Notes: generated by a model from the letters alone, not told the origin. A DNA stretch of 64,000 nt from Ornithinimicrobium cavernae (GCF_003121625.1 NZ_QDDJ01000015.1:1-64000), one strand, 5' to 3'; shown: positions 26,796-35,770, counted from the first letter of the stretch. Translations and numbers: made by a program.

Positions 26796-27606
26796 TCAGG
26801 TCCTCTGACCGACGCTCCATCGCTCCACTGCCGCTCAGGTGGCGCAGCAGGGCCTCGGTCACCACGTCGGGCTGCTCGACGTTGGCCAGGTGGGCGGCCT
26901 GCGGCACCACGACCAGCCGTGCATCCGGTATGCCGTGGGCGAGGCTCTGCATCATGGCCGGCGGTGCGGCCGGGTCGTCGGCACCGGCGAGGACGAGCGT
27001 GGCCGCCCGGACCGCGGCGAGGTCCCCGGTCAGGTCCATCCCGGCGATCACCTCGCAGCACCCGGCATAGCCCTCGGCGGGCGTCGCCGCGACCATCGCC
27101 TCGTGGGCGGCGACCTGCTCGGGACGGGCCTGCCGGTAACCGTCGGTGAACCAGCGGGCGACGACCGCCTCGGCCACCGCCCCCGTGCCGACGGAGCGCA
27201 CCGCCGAGGCGCGCCCGGTCCAGCTCGAGGCGGGGGGCATGACGGCACCGGTGCACAACAGCGCGAGGCGGTCGACGCGTTCGGGCTCCCGCGCCGCCAG
27301 CCGCATACCGGTCATCCCGCCGAGCGACAGCCCGACGAAGTGCGCCCGCCGGATATCCAGGCGGTCGAGCAGTGCCACGACGTCGTCCACGAGGTCGTCG
27401 AGGACGTAGGGACCGTCCGGCACGGGTGAGCGCCCGTGCCCGCGCGTGTCGTAGCGGACCACCCGGAAGTGCTCGGCGAGCGCCGGCACCTGCGGGTCCC
27501 ACATCCCCAGGGCCGAGCCGAGGGAGTTGGACAGCACCACGACCGGTGCGTCCTCCCCCACCCCGGGCGCCCTTGTCTCCTCGTGGTGGACCTCGACCGC
27601 AGCCAC
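26734..27606 (-). CDS. pcaD: 3-oxoadipate enol-lactonase (alpha/beta hydrolase)
   Basis: A 290-residue alpha/beta hydrolase. LSNSLGSALGMWDPQVPALA followed by RYDTRGHG is diagnostic for PcaD, which converts 3-oxoadipate enol-lactone to 3-oxoadipate. The nucleophile is Ser94 (GLSLGG); Asp in AGADDP and His in AAHLANVEQP complete the triad. GTG 27606 lies two bases after the thiolase stop. The natural C-terminus should fall soon after LLRHLSG; instead the frame continues about 25 residues (SGAMERRSEDLSTSRR and on) antisense to the VapC remnant, so the stop codon was probably lost in the deletion that broke vapC. Confidence 0.87.
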   Translation of the reverse strand: MAAVEVHHEETRAPGVGEDAPVVVLSNSLGSALGMWDPQVPALAEHFRVVRYDTRGHGRSPVPDGPYVLDDLVDDVVALLDRLDIRRAHFVGLSLGGMTGMRLAAREPERVDRLALLCTGAVMPPASSWTGRASAVRSVGTGAVAEAVVARWFTDGYRQARPEQVAAHEAMVAATPAEGYAGCCEVIAGMDLTGDLAAVRAATLVLAGADDPAAPPAMMQSLAHGIPDARLVVVPQAAHLANVEQPDVVTEALLRHLSGSGAMERRSEDLSTSRRLRRRSSGHAGPSSGA

Positions 27607-27608
27607 GC

Positions 27609-28835
27609 TCAGGCCCGCTCGAAGACTGCGGCCAGTCCCTGGCCGCCGCCGATGCACATCGTCTCCAGCCCGTAGCGGCTGCCCCGGCGGCGCATCTCGT
27701 AGGCCATGGTCGCCAGGATCCGCGCGCCCGTGGCACCGACGGGGTGTCCCATCGAGATGCCCGAGCCGTTCACGTTCACCCGCTCCCAGTCGCTGTCGGT
27801 GAGCTGCCACTGCCGGGTCACGGCCAGGACCTGGGCGGCGAAGGCCTCGTTGAGCTCGATGAGGTCGATGTCGGCCAGCGACAGGCCCGCCCGCGACAGG
27901 GCGGCAGCCGAGGCAGGCACCGGGCCGATGCCCATGACCTCCGGCCCGCAGCCCGCGACAGCCCAGGACCGCAGCACCACGAGCGGCTCCAGGCCCCGGC
28001 GCTCCGCCTCGGCGCGGGTGGTCACCACGCACAGGGCGGCGGCGTCGTTCTGGCCGCTGGCGTTGCCGGCCGTGACCGTTGCCTCCGGGTCCGTGCGCCC
28101 CATGATCGGGCGCAGCCCGGCCAGGATCTCCATGGTCGTGTCCGGGCGCGGGTGCTCATCGGCGTCGACGACCACCGTGCCCCTGCGGCCCCTGACCTCG
28201 ACCGGGACGAGCTCGTCGGCGAAGTTCCCGGCGGCCAGCCCCGCAGCATACTGCTGCTGGGACCGCAGGGCCAGGGCGTCCTGGTCCTCCCGGCTGATCG
28301 AGAACTCCCTGCGCAGGTTCTCCGCGGTCTCGATCATGCCGCCCGGGACCGGGTGGGACTCACCGCCGGCGGTCGCCCGGGCCCGCGCGAGACGGTCCTG
28401 CAGGTCGACGTCACCCCGCACCCCCAGGCGCAGCAGCGCGTAGTGCTCGACCTGGCTCATCGCCTCCACCCCGCCGGCCACCACCAGGGACGAGCCGCCG
28501 CTGCCCACCTGCATCGCGGCATACAGGACGGCCTGCAGGCCGGAGCCGCACCGGCGGTCGACCTGCGTCCCCGGCACCCCGGTCCCCAGGCCCGCATCGA
28601 GCGCCAGGATGCGGCCGAGCGCCGGTCCCTCACCGTTGGAGTTGGCCTGCCCGATGATCACGTCGTCGACGTCGTCCTCGCCCAGTCCGGTGCGCTCGAC
28701 CAGCGCCTTCATGAGCTGGGTGCCGAGCTGGCCCGCCGAGAGGGACGACAGCGCGCCCTGGAACGCTCCCACCGGGGTGCGTAGCGGCGAGCAGATGACG
28801 ATGTCGGTCGCCGCCGGCGCGGTCGGCGTGCTCAT
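27609..28835 (-). CDS. pcaF: Thiolase, beta-ketoadipyl-CoA / acetyl-CoA acyltransferase
   Basis: A 408-residue thiolase. Active-site Cys is in DRRCGSGLQA, the His in SMGHPVGATG and the second Cys in CIGGGQG; the NEAFAAQ motif is present. By context it would cleave 3-oxoadipyl-CoA to succinyl-CoA and acetyl-CoA, ending the beta-ketoadipate pathway, but thiolase specificity cannot be read from sequence. No 3-oxoadipate CoA-transferase (pcaIJ) is nearby. ATG 28835 overlaps the muconolactone isomerase stop as ATGA. Confidence 0.85.
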   Translation of the reverse strand: MSTPTAPAATDIVICSPLRTPVGAFQGALSSLSAGQLGTQLMKALVERTGLGEDDVDDVIIGQANSNGEGPALGRILALDAGLGTGVPGTQVDRRCGSGLQAVLYAAMQVGSGGSSLVVAGGVEAMSQVEHYALLRLGVRGDVDLQDRLARARATAGGESHPVPGGMIETAENLRREFSISREDQDALALRSQQQYAAGLAAGNFADELVPVEVRGRRGTVVVDADEHPRPDTTMEILAGLRPIMGRTDPEATVTAGNASGQNDAAALCVVTTRAEAERRGLEPLVVLRSWAVAGCGPEVMGIGPVPASAAALSRAGLSLADIDLIELNEAFAAQVLAVTRQWQLTDSDWERVNVNGSGISMGHPVGATGARILATMAYEMRRRGSRYGLETMCIGGGQGLAAVFERA

Positions 28836-29116
28836 GACGCCGCCACGTCGGACGGGTGCTGGGCCAGCGGGGTGACCTCCATGGTCATGAATGGGAACAG
28901 CGGCAGGTTCCACAGGACCTCGTGGAGCCGCTCGTTGTCGGCGACGTCAAAGATGCTGAGGTTGGAGTACTGCCCGGCGATGCGCCAGATGTGCACCCAC
29001 TCCCCGGCCCGCTGGAGCTCGTGGCTGTAGGCCTTCTCGCGCGCCACGATGTCGGCCCGGACCTCGGGGTCCAGGTCGCGCGGGATCGCGACGTCCATCT
29101 TCACGGCGTAGAGCAC
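28832..29116 (-). CDS. catC: Muconolactone delta-isomerase
   Basis: A 94-residue protein beginning MLYAVKMDVAIPRDL, with the family's KAYSHELQRAGEWVHIWRIA and the C-terminal NLPLFPFMTMEVTPLAQHPS. It isomerises muconolactone to 3-oxoadipate enol-lactone, the substrate of the PcaD encoded two genes on. The start is GTG 29116 behind a strong AGGAGG ribosome site. Length is standard for the family. Confidence 0.93.
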   Translation of the reverse strand: MLYAVKMDVAIPRDLDPEVRADIVAREKAYSHELQRAGEWVHIWRIAGQYSNLSIFDVADNERLHEVLWNLPLFPFMTMEVTPLAQHPSDVAAS

Positions 29117-29161
29117 TGTGCCGCCTCCTGTGGTTGAGTTCGGTTCGGGGTCCCGTGCCGG

Positions 29162-29326
29162 TCAGGCCGGGTCGAGCACGAGGTCGTATGTCGTGTGGTT
29201 GCCGTCCCCAGTATCCGCGGGCCGGCTGTCGGCCGTCAGGCCGGGCCCGGCTGCGGGGACGAGGTCGCCGACGGCCGGGTGAGTGGTCGGGGCGGCTCCT
29301 TCCTCAGTGGTGGGCACCGGTGTCAC
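29162..29326 (-). pseudogene. Probable internally deleted catechol 1,2-dioxygenase (catA) remnant
   Basis: Between catB and catC an open 54-codon frame starts at GTG 29326, immediately after the catB stop, and ends at TGA 29162. Its last residues, NHTTYDLVLDPA, look like the end of intradiol dioxygenases, and its first 30 residues are Thr/Pro/Ala-rich like CatA N-termini. The roughly 250-residue catalytic core (Tyr/Tyr/His/His iron site) is absent. Operon position between catB and catC is a natural one for catA. Identification rests on a short C-terminal match and context, so an unrelated small peptide is the alternative. Confidence 0.45.
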
Positions 29327-30430
29327 TCAGGCGTCCTGGCGGTAGTGGGTCAGCTTGTCCTCATCGATCGTCAGCCCGAGTCCGGGGCCCGGGCGCACCT
29401 CGAGGGCGCCGTCGGCGATCTGCAGGGGCTCGGCCAACAGGTCGTCCTGCATGTCGAGGAAGTTGGACAGCTCCCCCGCCCGCAGGGAGGTGGTCCGGTG
29501 GGCCGCACCGAACGCCACGGAGCAGAGGGTGCCGACCTGTCCGTCGATCTGGTTGCCCATCACCACCTCCACGCCGAGCCCCTCTGCCTGGGCCAGGATC
29601 CGCCCCGAGACCGTGAATCCCGTGCGGGCGGTCTTGATGCTCAGCGCGGTGGCGTTGCCGTCCAGCAGCTCCCTGGTCACCTCCCCGGGCCGGGTCGCGC
29701 TCTCGTCGGCGACGAACGGCACCGGGCACTGACGGACCAGCCAACGACGGCCCAGTATGTCGTCCGCCGGGCAGAGCTCCTCGGCGAGAGTCAGGCCCAG
29801 GTCGGCCATGCGACGGAGCGCGTCCACCGACTCCGACGGGGTCCAGCCGCGGTTGCCGTCGATGTAGAGCTCGACGGTGTCCCCGAAGTGCTCGCGGAGG
29901 GCTCGGCACACGTCGACGTCGAGTGTCACCGGGCGGCGGCCGACCTTGACCTTGAAGGTCGAGATGCCGTAGGCGTCGTGGACCGACTGCGCCTCGGCGA
30001 CCATCCGCTCGGGGGTGTCGAAACCGAGCATGTGGCTGACCCGCATCCGGTCGGTCCACCCGCCCAGCAGCTGGCTGACCGAGACCTCCAGGCCCTGGCC
30101 GATGACGTCCCAGAGCGCCATGTCGATCGCCGCCTTGGCGGCCGGGTTGCCGACCGTGCGGTGGAGCACGGCGTGGATCTGCTCGCGCTCCAGGGCTGAA
30201 CGTCCGATGATCTGGGGTGCGAAGACCGTCTCGATCACCGCGACGATCGACTGCTGGGTCTCGCCGTAGGTGTAGGGCCGCGGCGGTGCCTCAGCGGTGC
30301 CGACCAGTCCCTCGTCCGTGTGCACCCTGACGAGGACGTGGTCGGCCGTCCGGACCTCGCCGCTGGCGAACTTCAGCGTCTTGGCGTAGGGGATGGCGAA
30401 CGGGATCGCCTCGATGCGGGTGATCTTCAC
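29327..30430 (-). CDS. catB: Muconate cycloisomerase-like enzyme (enolase superfamily)
   Basis: A 367-residue mandelate-racemase/muconate-lactonizing enzyme. Visible active-site elements: KVKVG with Lys160/Lys162, metal ligands Asp191 (IDGNRGW), Glu217/218 and Asp242 (ADES), and Lys266 (SIKTART). It would lactonise cis,cis-muconate to muconolactone. The muconate assignment leans on the adjacent catC; related cycloisomerases or dipeptide epimerases share this fold. GTG 30430 follows GAGGAG and overlaps the enoyl-CoA hydratase stop as GTGA. Confidence 0.8.
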   Translation of the reverse strand: MKITRIEAIPFAIPYAKTLKFASGEVRTADHVLVRVHTDEGLVGTAEAPPRPYTYGETQQSIVAVIETVFAPQIIGRSALEREQIHAVLHRTVGNPAAKAAIDMALWDVIGQGLEVSVSQLLGGWTDRMRVSHMLGFDTPERMVAEAQSVHDAYGISTFKVKVGRRPVTLDVDVCRALREHFGDTVELYIDGNRGWTPSESVDALRRMADLGLTLAEELCPADDILGRRWLVRQCPVPFVADESATRPGEVTRELLDGNATALSIKTARTGFTVSGRILAQAEGLGVEVVMGNQIDGQVGTLCSVAFGAAHRTTSLRAGELSNFLDMQDDLLAEPLQIADGALEVRPGPGLGLTIDEDKLTHYRQDA

Positions 30431-31245
30431 CGTGCGTCTCCTCGGTCCGCGGGCCGCACGGACGGGCCCGCCTGCCAGCGACCCTCGAAGACCGGCTCGA
30501 CCTTGTCCACGAAGGCCTGACGGGCGGCGAGGGCGTCCGTGGCGAGGTTGATCGCTGCGGCCCGCGTCTCGCTCTCCAGCGCCTCGCGCAGGCCCTGCGA
30601 CGAGGCCTGGTTGAGCATGGTCTTGGTCTGGGCCATCGCGACGGGCGGGCCCGCGGCCAGCTGGTCGGCCAGGTCGGTCACGAACGGGTCGATCTCGGCG
30701 GCCTGCTTCACCCAGGTCACCATGCCGAGCCGGTGGGCTTCCGTCGCGTCGATGATCTCCGCCAGCAGCGCCAGCCGCTTGGCCTGCAACAGACCGACGG
30801 TGCGCGGCAGGAGCCACGTTCCGCCGAAGTCCGGGGACAGTCCCCGGCGCCCGAAGATCTGCGAGAACCGGGCGTCCGGCGCGGCGACGACGAAGTCGGC
30901 GGCCAGGGCGAGGTTGCACCCGGCGCCGACCGCGACGCCCCGGACCTTGGCGATGACCGGCTTGGGCAGCTCGGTCAGGAGCATGGCGATGTCGCCGAGC
31001 CACCGCATACGGTCGACGGGGTGGCCCTCGCGACGGGTGCCGCCGACGTCGGCGCCGGAGCAGAAGTCACCCCCTGCCCCGGTGAGGACGAGCGCCCGGA
31101 CCGCCGGGTCCTCCCTGGCCGCGAGCAGCCCGTCCTGGAGGAGCTGCAGGGTGGGGTCGTCGAGCGCGTTCTTGCGGTGTGGTCGGTTCAGGGTCAGGGT
31201 GAGGACGGCGCCGGCCCGGTCGGTCAGGAGGGTCGACCCGGTCAT
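30427..31245 (-). CDS. Enoyl-CoA hydratase/isomerase family protein
   Basis: A 272-residue crotonase-fold enzyme: LTLNRPHRKNALDD at the start, oxyanion loops GGDFCSGADVGG and GVAVGAGCNLALAADFVVA, then SQIFGRRGLSPDFGGTWLLP with the acidic position used for hydration in this family. It acts on a CoA thioester; the exact substrate is unknown. ATG 31245 sits just after the MaoC stop (TGACATG); GTG 31254 is an alternative start. It lies inside the tct-cat operon, between MaoC and catB. Confidence 0.87.
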   Translation of the reverse strand: MTGSTLLTDRAGAVLTLTLNRPHRKNALDDPTLQLLQDGLLAAREDPAVRALVLTGAGGDFCSGADVGGTRREGHPVDRMRWLGDIAMLLTELPKPVIAKVRGVAVGAGCNLALAADFVVAAPDARFSQIFGRRGLSPDFGGTWLLPRTVGLLQAKRLALLAEIIDATEAHRLGMVTWVKQAAEIDPFVTDLADQLAAGPPVAMAQTKTMLNQASSQGLREALESETRAAAINLATDALAARQAFVDKVEPVFEGRWQAGPSVRPADRGDAR

Positions 31246-31246
31246 G

Positions 31247-31741
31247 TCAGGCACCGGCCCGGTCGGCCGCCGCGCTGGCCATGGCTGCCGGCACGAAACG
31301 TCGCACGGTGTCCGCGACGCAGGCGGGCCGGTCGGCCCCCTCGACCTGCACCGTGTGCCGGAGGACGGCGTGGGTCGCGCCCGCGGAGCCCGCCTCCACC
31401 GAGATGATCTGGACTCCGACCCGGACGCGTGAGCCGACCCGGACCGGGGACGGGAACCGCACCCGCTCCAGGCCGTAGTTGACGGTCGCGGCCACGCCGC
31501 GGACCTCGTAGACCTCGCTCGCCATGCTGGGCAGGAGGGACAGGATGAGGTAGCCGTGGGCGACCGTGCCGCCGTAGGGGCCGGCTGCCGCCCGCTCCGG
31601 CTCGGTGTGGATCCACTGCCGGTCCCCGGTCACCTCGGCGAACGCGCTGACCATGGCCTGGTCCACGGTGCGCCAGCCGCTGTGGCCCAGGTGCTCCCCC
31701 GCCGCCCCGGCGAACTCCCAGATGGTGTCGAAGGTGCGCAT
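31247..31741 (-). CDS. MaoC-family (R)-specific enoyl-CoA hydratase
   Basis: A 164-residue hot-dog-fold hydratase. The catalytic region is DRQWIHTEPERAAAGPYGGT followed by VAHGYLILSLLP, with the Asp/His pair typical of hydratase 2. It likely hydrates an enoyl-CoA to an (R)-3-hydroxyacyl-CoA, which the adjacent SDR could oxidise. ATG 31741 lies directly behind the SDR stop in a TGACATG junction. Confidence 0.87.
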   Translation of the reverse strand: MRTFDTIWEFAGAAGEHLGHSGWRTVDQAMVSAFAEVTGDRQWIHTEPERAAAGPYGGTVAHGYLILSLLPSMASEVYEVRGVAATVNYGLERVRFPSPVRVGSRVRVGVQIISVEAGSAGATHAVLRHTVQVEGADRPACVADTVRRFVPAAMASAAADRAGA

Positions 31742-31742
31742 G

Positions 31743-32483
31743 TCAGATGTGCCGTCCGCCGGAGATCTCCAGGACCGTGCCGGTCATGTAGCTCGACATG
31801 TCGGACGCCAGGAACACCGCGACGCTGGCGACCTCCGAGACCTCGCCGGGCCGCCCCATGGGCACCTCGGCGACCTTGGACTCCTTGACGTGCTCGGGCA
31901 TGGCGTCGGTCATGGCGGTGCGGATGTAGCCCGGCTGGATCGCGTTGACCCGGACGTTCTTGAAGGCCACCTCCTTGCAGGCCGCCTTGGTGAGTCCGAC
32001 GATCCCGGCCTTGGCCGCCGAGTAGTTCGTCTGGCCGAGCATGCCGACCTTGCCGGAGATCGAGCTGACGTTGATGATCGAGCCGGTGCCGCGCTCCCGC
32101 ATCCGGGCGGCTGCCGCCCGGGTGCCGAGCCAGCACCCCTTGAGGTGCACGGCGATGACGTCGTCGAAGTCGGACTCCGTCATCTTGCGCATGGTGGCAT
32201 CCCTGGTCATGCCCGCGTTGTTCACCATCACATCGACGGGTCCGAACGCCTGCTCGGCGGCGGTGAGCAGGGCCTCCACCTGATCGGCGGAACGGACGTC
32301 GCAGACCACCGAGCGCGCGACCTCTGATCCGCCGAGCTGCTGGACGGCGTCCTGCGCCACGGCCTCGTTGATGTCGCCGATCACGACCCTGGCGCCCTCG
32401 GCGATGAAGGCGGTCGCGATCGCGAGCCCGATGCCCTGCGCGCCACCGGTGACCACGGCCACCCGGTCCTGGAGCAGTCCCAT
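31743..32483 (-). CDS. SDR-family oxidoreductase, 3-oxoacyl-reductase-like (FabG-like)
   Basis: A 246-residue classical short-chain dehydrogenase: TGGAQGIG cofactor motif, NNAG, Ser in NVSSISG and the catalytic YSAAK. The C-terminus ([15 protein letters not shown]) is FabG-like. ATG 32483 is used, as [14 protein letters not shown] is the normal family beginning and a GAGGA site precedes it; the upstream in-frame part is inside tctA. It probably interconverts a 3-hydroxyacyl-CoA and a 3-oxoacyl-CoA made by its hydratase neighbours. Confidence 0.87.
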   Translation of the reverse strand: MGLLQDRVAVVTGGAQGIGLAIATAFIAEGARVVIGDINEAVAQDAVQQLGGSEVARSVVCDVRSADQVEALLTAAEQAFGPVDVMVNNAGMTRDATMRKMTESDFDDVIAVHLKGCWLGTRAAAARMRERGTGSIINVSSISGKVGMLGQTNYSAAKAGIVGLTKAACKEVAFKNVRVNAIQPGYIRTAMTDAMPEHVKESKVAEVPMGRPGEVSEVASVAVFLASDMSSYMTGTVLEISGGRHI

Positions 32484-32484
32484 G

Positions 32485-34134
32485 TCAGTCCTCTTCCTCG
32501 TGCCGGGATCGTGTCGTGGTGCGGGTTGTCGCACGGGCGTCCCCGCCTCCGTCGGCGTCGGCCCGGTCCTGCTCCGGGGCGGCGGGACTGCGCAGGGCCT
32601 CCAGCTCTGCCTCGTCGGCGGCCGCGTGCTCGATCATCTCGGCGCCACTGGTGAGCCGGCCGCGCAGGGCCATCACGGTGCTCCACACCAGGAACACGGC
32701 GATCAGCCCGAACACGACACCGGCGACCGGACGCTGGACGAAGATGCCCAGGCTCCCGTCGGACAGCAGCATCGACTGGCGGAAGGAGCCCTCCAGGATC
32801 GGTCCGAGGACGAACGCCAGCACCAGCGGCCCGGGTTCGAAACCGGTCTTCTTCATCAGCCAGCCGAGCACGCCGAAACCGAGGACGACCCACATGTCGT
32901 TGAGGTCGTTGTTGATGGAGTAGACCCCGGCCATGGTGATCAGGAGGGCGAACGCCCCGAGGATCCCGGGCCGCACCCGGAGCAGCTGGACGAACACGCC
33001 GACCAGGGGCACGTTCAGGATGAGCAGGATGACGTTGCCGATCACCATCGAGGCGATGACTCCCCAGAAGATGTCGGGGTGGTCGTCGATCAGGGTCGGC
33101 CCGGGCGTGATGCCCTGGATCGTCAGGGCACCGAAGATCAGCGCCAGGACGACGTTGGACGGCAGCCCCAGGGTGAGGAGGGGGACGAAGGCGGAGGTGG
33201 AGGAGGCGTTGTTGGCGGTCTCCGGGCCGGCGACGCCCTCGATCGCCCCCTTGCCGAACTCGTGCCGGCCGTTCCGGCTCAGCTTCTTCTCGGCGCCGTA
33301 GGACGCCAGGGACGAGACGACGCCACCGCCACCGGGCAGCACGCCGATGAGGAACCCGAGCACGGAGCCGCGCGCGATCGGAGCGGCCGAGTCGCGGAAG
33401 TCCTGCCGGGTCGGCCAGATGTTGCGGACCTTGGAGGTCAGCGCCTTGACGGCCTGGTCCTGCTCGATGGCGTGCAGGATCTCGCCGACACCGAACAGCC
33501 CCATCGCGATCGCGACGAAGTCGAAGCCGTCGATGAGGGAGAGCTGGCCGAAGGTGAACCGGGTGGCGCCGGTGATCGGGTCCTGGCCCACGGTGGCCAG
33601 CAGCAGTCCGATGCCGGCCATCGCCAGGCTCTTGAACGGGTGCCGGGTGCCGAGGTAGGTGACGAGCAGCAGGCCCAGCACCGCCAGGGCGACGAACTCC
33701 GGTGGCCCCACGCCGACCGCGATGTCCGCCAGCGTGGGGGCGAGCAGCATGAGCCCGACCACCGCGACCATGCCGCCGATGAACGAGCCGACCGCGCTGA
33801 TGCCCAGGGCCGCCCCGGCCCGTCCCTGTCTGGCCATCTCGTAGCCGTCGATACTCGTCACGACGGAGGCGGCCTCACCCGGCAACCTCAGCAGGACCGA
33901 GGTGATCGTGCCGCCGTACATCGACCCGTAGTAGATACCGGCCAGCATGATGACGGCGGTCGCCGGCTCGAGGGTGTAGGTGAGCGGCAGCAACAGCGCG
34001 ATGGTGGCCGACGGGCCGAGCCCGGGCAGCACCCCGATCACGGTGCCGATGAGGACGCCGATGAAGACGTAGAGGAGGTTCTGGGCGGTCGCGGCCGTTG
34101 CGAACCCGGTGGCGATGCCGTCGAAGATGTCCAT
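32485..34134 (-). CDS. tctA: Tripartite tricarboxylate transporter, large permease TctA
   Basis: A 549-residue integral membrane protein with about 11-12 hydrophobic segments. The TctA signature [20 protein letters not shown] is near the N-terminus, [13 protein letters not shown] follows, and the half-repeat [20 protein letters not shown] is in the middle. The C-terminal 45 residues are a charged cytoplasmic tail. It forms the pump with TctB and works with the periplasmic TctC. Systems of this class move citrate, tartrate, terephthalate, adipate and other carboxylates. Confidence 0.92.
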   Translation of the reverse strand: MDIFDGIATGFATAATAQNLLYVFIGVLIGTVIGVLPGLGPSATIALLLPLTYTLEPATAVIMLAGIYYGSMYGGTITSVLLRLPGEAASVVTSIDGYEMARQGRAGAALGISAVGSFIGGMVAVVGLMLLAPTLADIAVGVGPPEFVALAVLGLLLVTYLGTRHPFKSLAMAGIGLLLATVGQDPITGATRFTFGQLSLIDGFDFVAIAMGLFGVGEILHAIEQDQAVKALTSKVRNIWPTRQDFRDSAAPIARGSVLGFLIGVLPGGGGVVSSLASYGAEKKLSRNGRHEFGKGAIEGVAGPETANNASSTSAFVPLLTLGLPSNVVLALIFGALTIQGITPGPTLIDDHPDIFWGVIASMVIGNVILLILNVPLVGVFVQLLRVRPGILGAFALLITMAGVYSINNDLNDMWVVLGFGVLGWLMKKTGFEPGPLVLAFVLGPILEGSFRQSMLLSDGSLGIFVQRPVAGVVFGLIAVFLVWSTVMALRGRLTSGAEMIEHAAADEAELEALRSPAAPEQDRADADGGGDARATTRTTTRSRHEEED

Positions 34135-34598
34135 CAGAGCCCAAACTCCAGTCCGGTCTGCCGGCCGATGATGCCGACGGGGAAGGGCACCTCGAGGAAC
34201 TGCCCGAACACCAGGTACAGCCCGACGGACCCGGCGACGGCGAGCACGAGGGTCAGTCGCCAGGGCTCACGGGACAGGAACCGGATCCAGAAGGTGAGCA
34301 GCAGGAAGGCGGCGAGGATGATCCCAAGGAGCTGCAGGACCGGGATGAAGACACCCAGGGCGACGAAGGCGATGCCCACCTTGCCCGACCGCCGCGTCCA
34401 CGTCTCGTAGTCGTCGGGGGTGTCCTCGACGATCAGCACCAGGCCGCAGAAGATGATCACCAGGGCGGTGATGAACGGCCACAGGCCGGAGCCCGGTGCC
34501 GACAGCCCGCCGAGGCCGAGCTGCACAGCGCCCAGGGCCGCCGCCGCACCGAGCGCCAGGATGGCGAGGGCACCGAACCGGTACGCGTGCTGGCTCAT
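34134..34598 (-). CDS. tctB: Tripartite tricarboxylate transporter, small permease TctB
   Basis: A 154-residue membrane protein with four hydrophobic segments, in the standard place between tctC and tctA; its final base overlaps the tctA start. ATG 34598 is taken because GGTGGA lies just upstream; GTG 34610 would add four residues and overlap tctC. The FGQFLEVPFPVGIIG C-terminus fits the family. No enzymatic role. Confidence 0.83.
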   Translation of the reverse strand: MSQHAYRFGALAILALGAAAALGAVQLGLGGLSAPGSGLWPFITALVIIFCGLVLIVEDTPDDYETWTRRSGKVGIAFVALGVFIPVLQLLGIILAAFLLLTFWIRFLSREPWRLTLVLAVAGSVGLYLVFGQFLEVPFPVGIIGRQTGLEFGL

Positions 34599-34602
34599 GC
34601 GC

Positions 34603-35568
34603 TCATCCACCGATAACGGCCGAGTAGGCCTCGGACTGCTCCTCGAACGCCTTCTGCAGGGCCGGGCCGTCGACGAAGGTCTCGCTCACGAACTCCGTGC
34701 CGATGATCTCCCGCACCGAGTCCTCACCCATGCAGGTCTCGAGCTCGTCGCTCAGTCGGGTGGCGATCTCCTCGGGGGTGCCGGCGCGGACGACCAGGCC
34801 GAAGTAGGAGGTGCCCGCACCGAGGTCCTCGAACCCTGGGATCTCGTTGACGGCCGGCACGTCGGGCAGGTAGTCGACACGCTCGCCCGAGGTCACACCC
34901 AGGATGCGCAGGCTGCCGTCCTCGTGCTGCTTGAGCAGGTCGTCGTCGATCACCGCCGTGCCGAAGTCGACCTGGTTGCCCAGGAGGGCGGACTTCACAC
35001 CGGCGGTGCCGTCGAACGGGACCAGGGTGATGGGGGCGCCCGCGGCCTTGACGGCCTCCAGCTCCAGCGTGCCCTGTGACGCGGCACCGGGTGCCGCGGC
35101 CTTGAGGTCCGCGTCGGCGGTGAGCAGGTCCTCGAGCGTCTGGTAGGGCGAGTCGCCGTTGACCAGGATCACGTAGGGGAAGGAGGCGACCTGTCCGATC
35201 GCCTGCTGGTCCTCGAGGGAGTAGCCCACGTCGTTGCTCAGCGGGGTGACCACGGCCGAGCTGGTGAGCACCATCTCGAGGGTGTGCCCGTCGGCGGGCT
35301 GGCCCAGCATGTCGGTGGTGCCCACGGCGCCGCTCCCACCGGCCTTGTTCTCGACGATGACACTCTCACCGAGGGCCTCCTCGAGGCAGGGCGCCACTGC
35401 TCGGGCCGCGATGTCCACCCCGCCGCCGGCCGGGTACGGGACCACCATGCGCACCGTCTTGCTGGGGTACTCCGCAGCAGTGCCGGCACCGCCGCCGTCT
35501 CCGCAGGCCGTGAGGCCGGTGAGGGCGACCAGGGCTACCACGGCTGCCAGAGTTGTGTGTCGCGCCAT
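34603..35568 (-). CDS. tctC: Tripartite tricarboxylate transporter substrate-binding lipoprotein TctC
   Basis: A 321-residue Bug-family binding protein with a lipoprotein signal peptide (lipobox LTAC at about residue 22) and the family core YPSKTVRMVVPYPAGGGVD, then AAPGAASQGTLELEAVKAAG. GAGGAG precedes ATG 35568, which I use in place of the open upstream frame. It is the first gene of the minus-strand operon ending at pcaD, so the captured carboxylate is likely what the downstream enzymes degrade. Confidence 0.9.
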   Translation of the reverse strand: MARHTTLAAVVALVALTGLTACGDGGGAGTAAEYPSKTVRMVVPYPAGGGVDIAARAVAPCLEEALGESVIVENKAGGSGAVGTTDMLGQPADGHTLEMVLTSSAVVTPLSNDVGYSLEDQQAIGQVASFPYVILVNGDSPYQTLEDLLTADADLKAAAPGAASQGTLELEAVKAAGAPITLVPFDGTAGVKSALLGNQVDFGTAVIDDDLLKQHEDGSLRILGVTSGERVDYLPDVPAVNEIPGFEDLGAGTSYFGLVVRAGTPEEIATRLSDELETCMGEDSVREIIGTEFVSETFVDGPALQKAFEEQSEAYSAVIGG

Positions 35569-35661
35569 TGCGAGGCTCCTCGTGTCGGGGGTCGGACGAC
35601 CCGGTTGCGACAACGATGAACCCCTGAGACTGATCTTGTGAAGTACCTCTTTCAGGACGGA

Positions 35662-35770
35662 CAAGGACCTCACGGGTATTGATCGCTGTCACCTGCAGGA
35701 ACAGGAAGCGGCACCATCGCCGGGGACGGAGGGTATCAATCGTTGCCCCAATAGGTCCTTGTGGGTATCG
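35662..35770. promoter_or_regulatory. Candidate operator region between divergent tctC and SDR genes
   Basis: In the 289-bp divergent gap, caaggacct (35662-35670) is mirrored by aggtccttg (35753-35761), and attgat (35678-35683) by atcaat (35735-35740). The core gggtat followed by a tcg-containing tail occurs at 35674 (gggtattgatcg), 35731 (gggtatcaatcg) and 35763 (gggtatcgccg). Spacing over about 100 bp suits looped or multi-site binding, for example by the LysR protein encoded at 37933, but no binder is proven. Possible plus-strand promoter: ttgtgg (35759) and tacgtt (about 35783). Confidence 0.45.

Noticed and set aside
26595-27149. 184-codon plus frame as a full gene
   Set aside because: Only 26640-26795 resembles a protein family (VapC C-terminus); the rest is antisense to pcaD.
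29315-29327. A third copy of the gacgtgacac palindrome family near the catB stop
   Set aside because: Only the short caccggtgtcac core is shared and it lies within codons; no arms are present.
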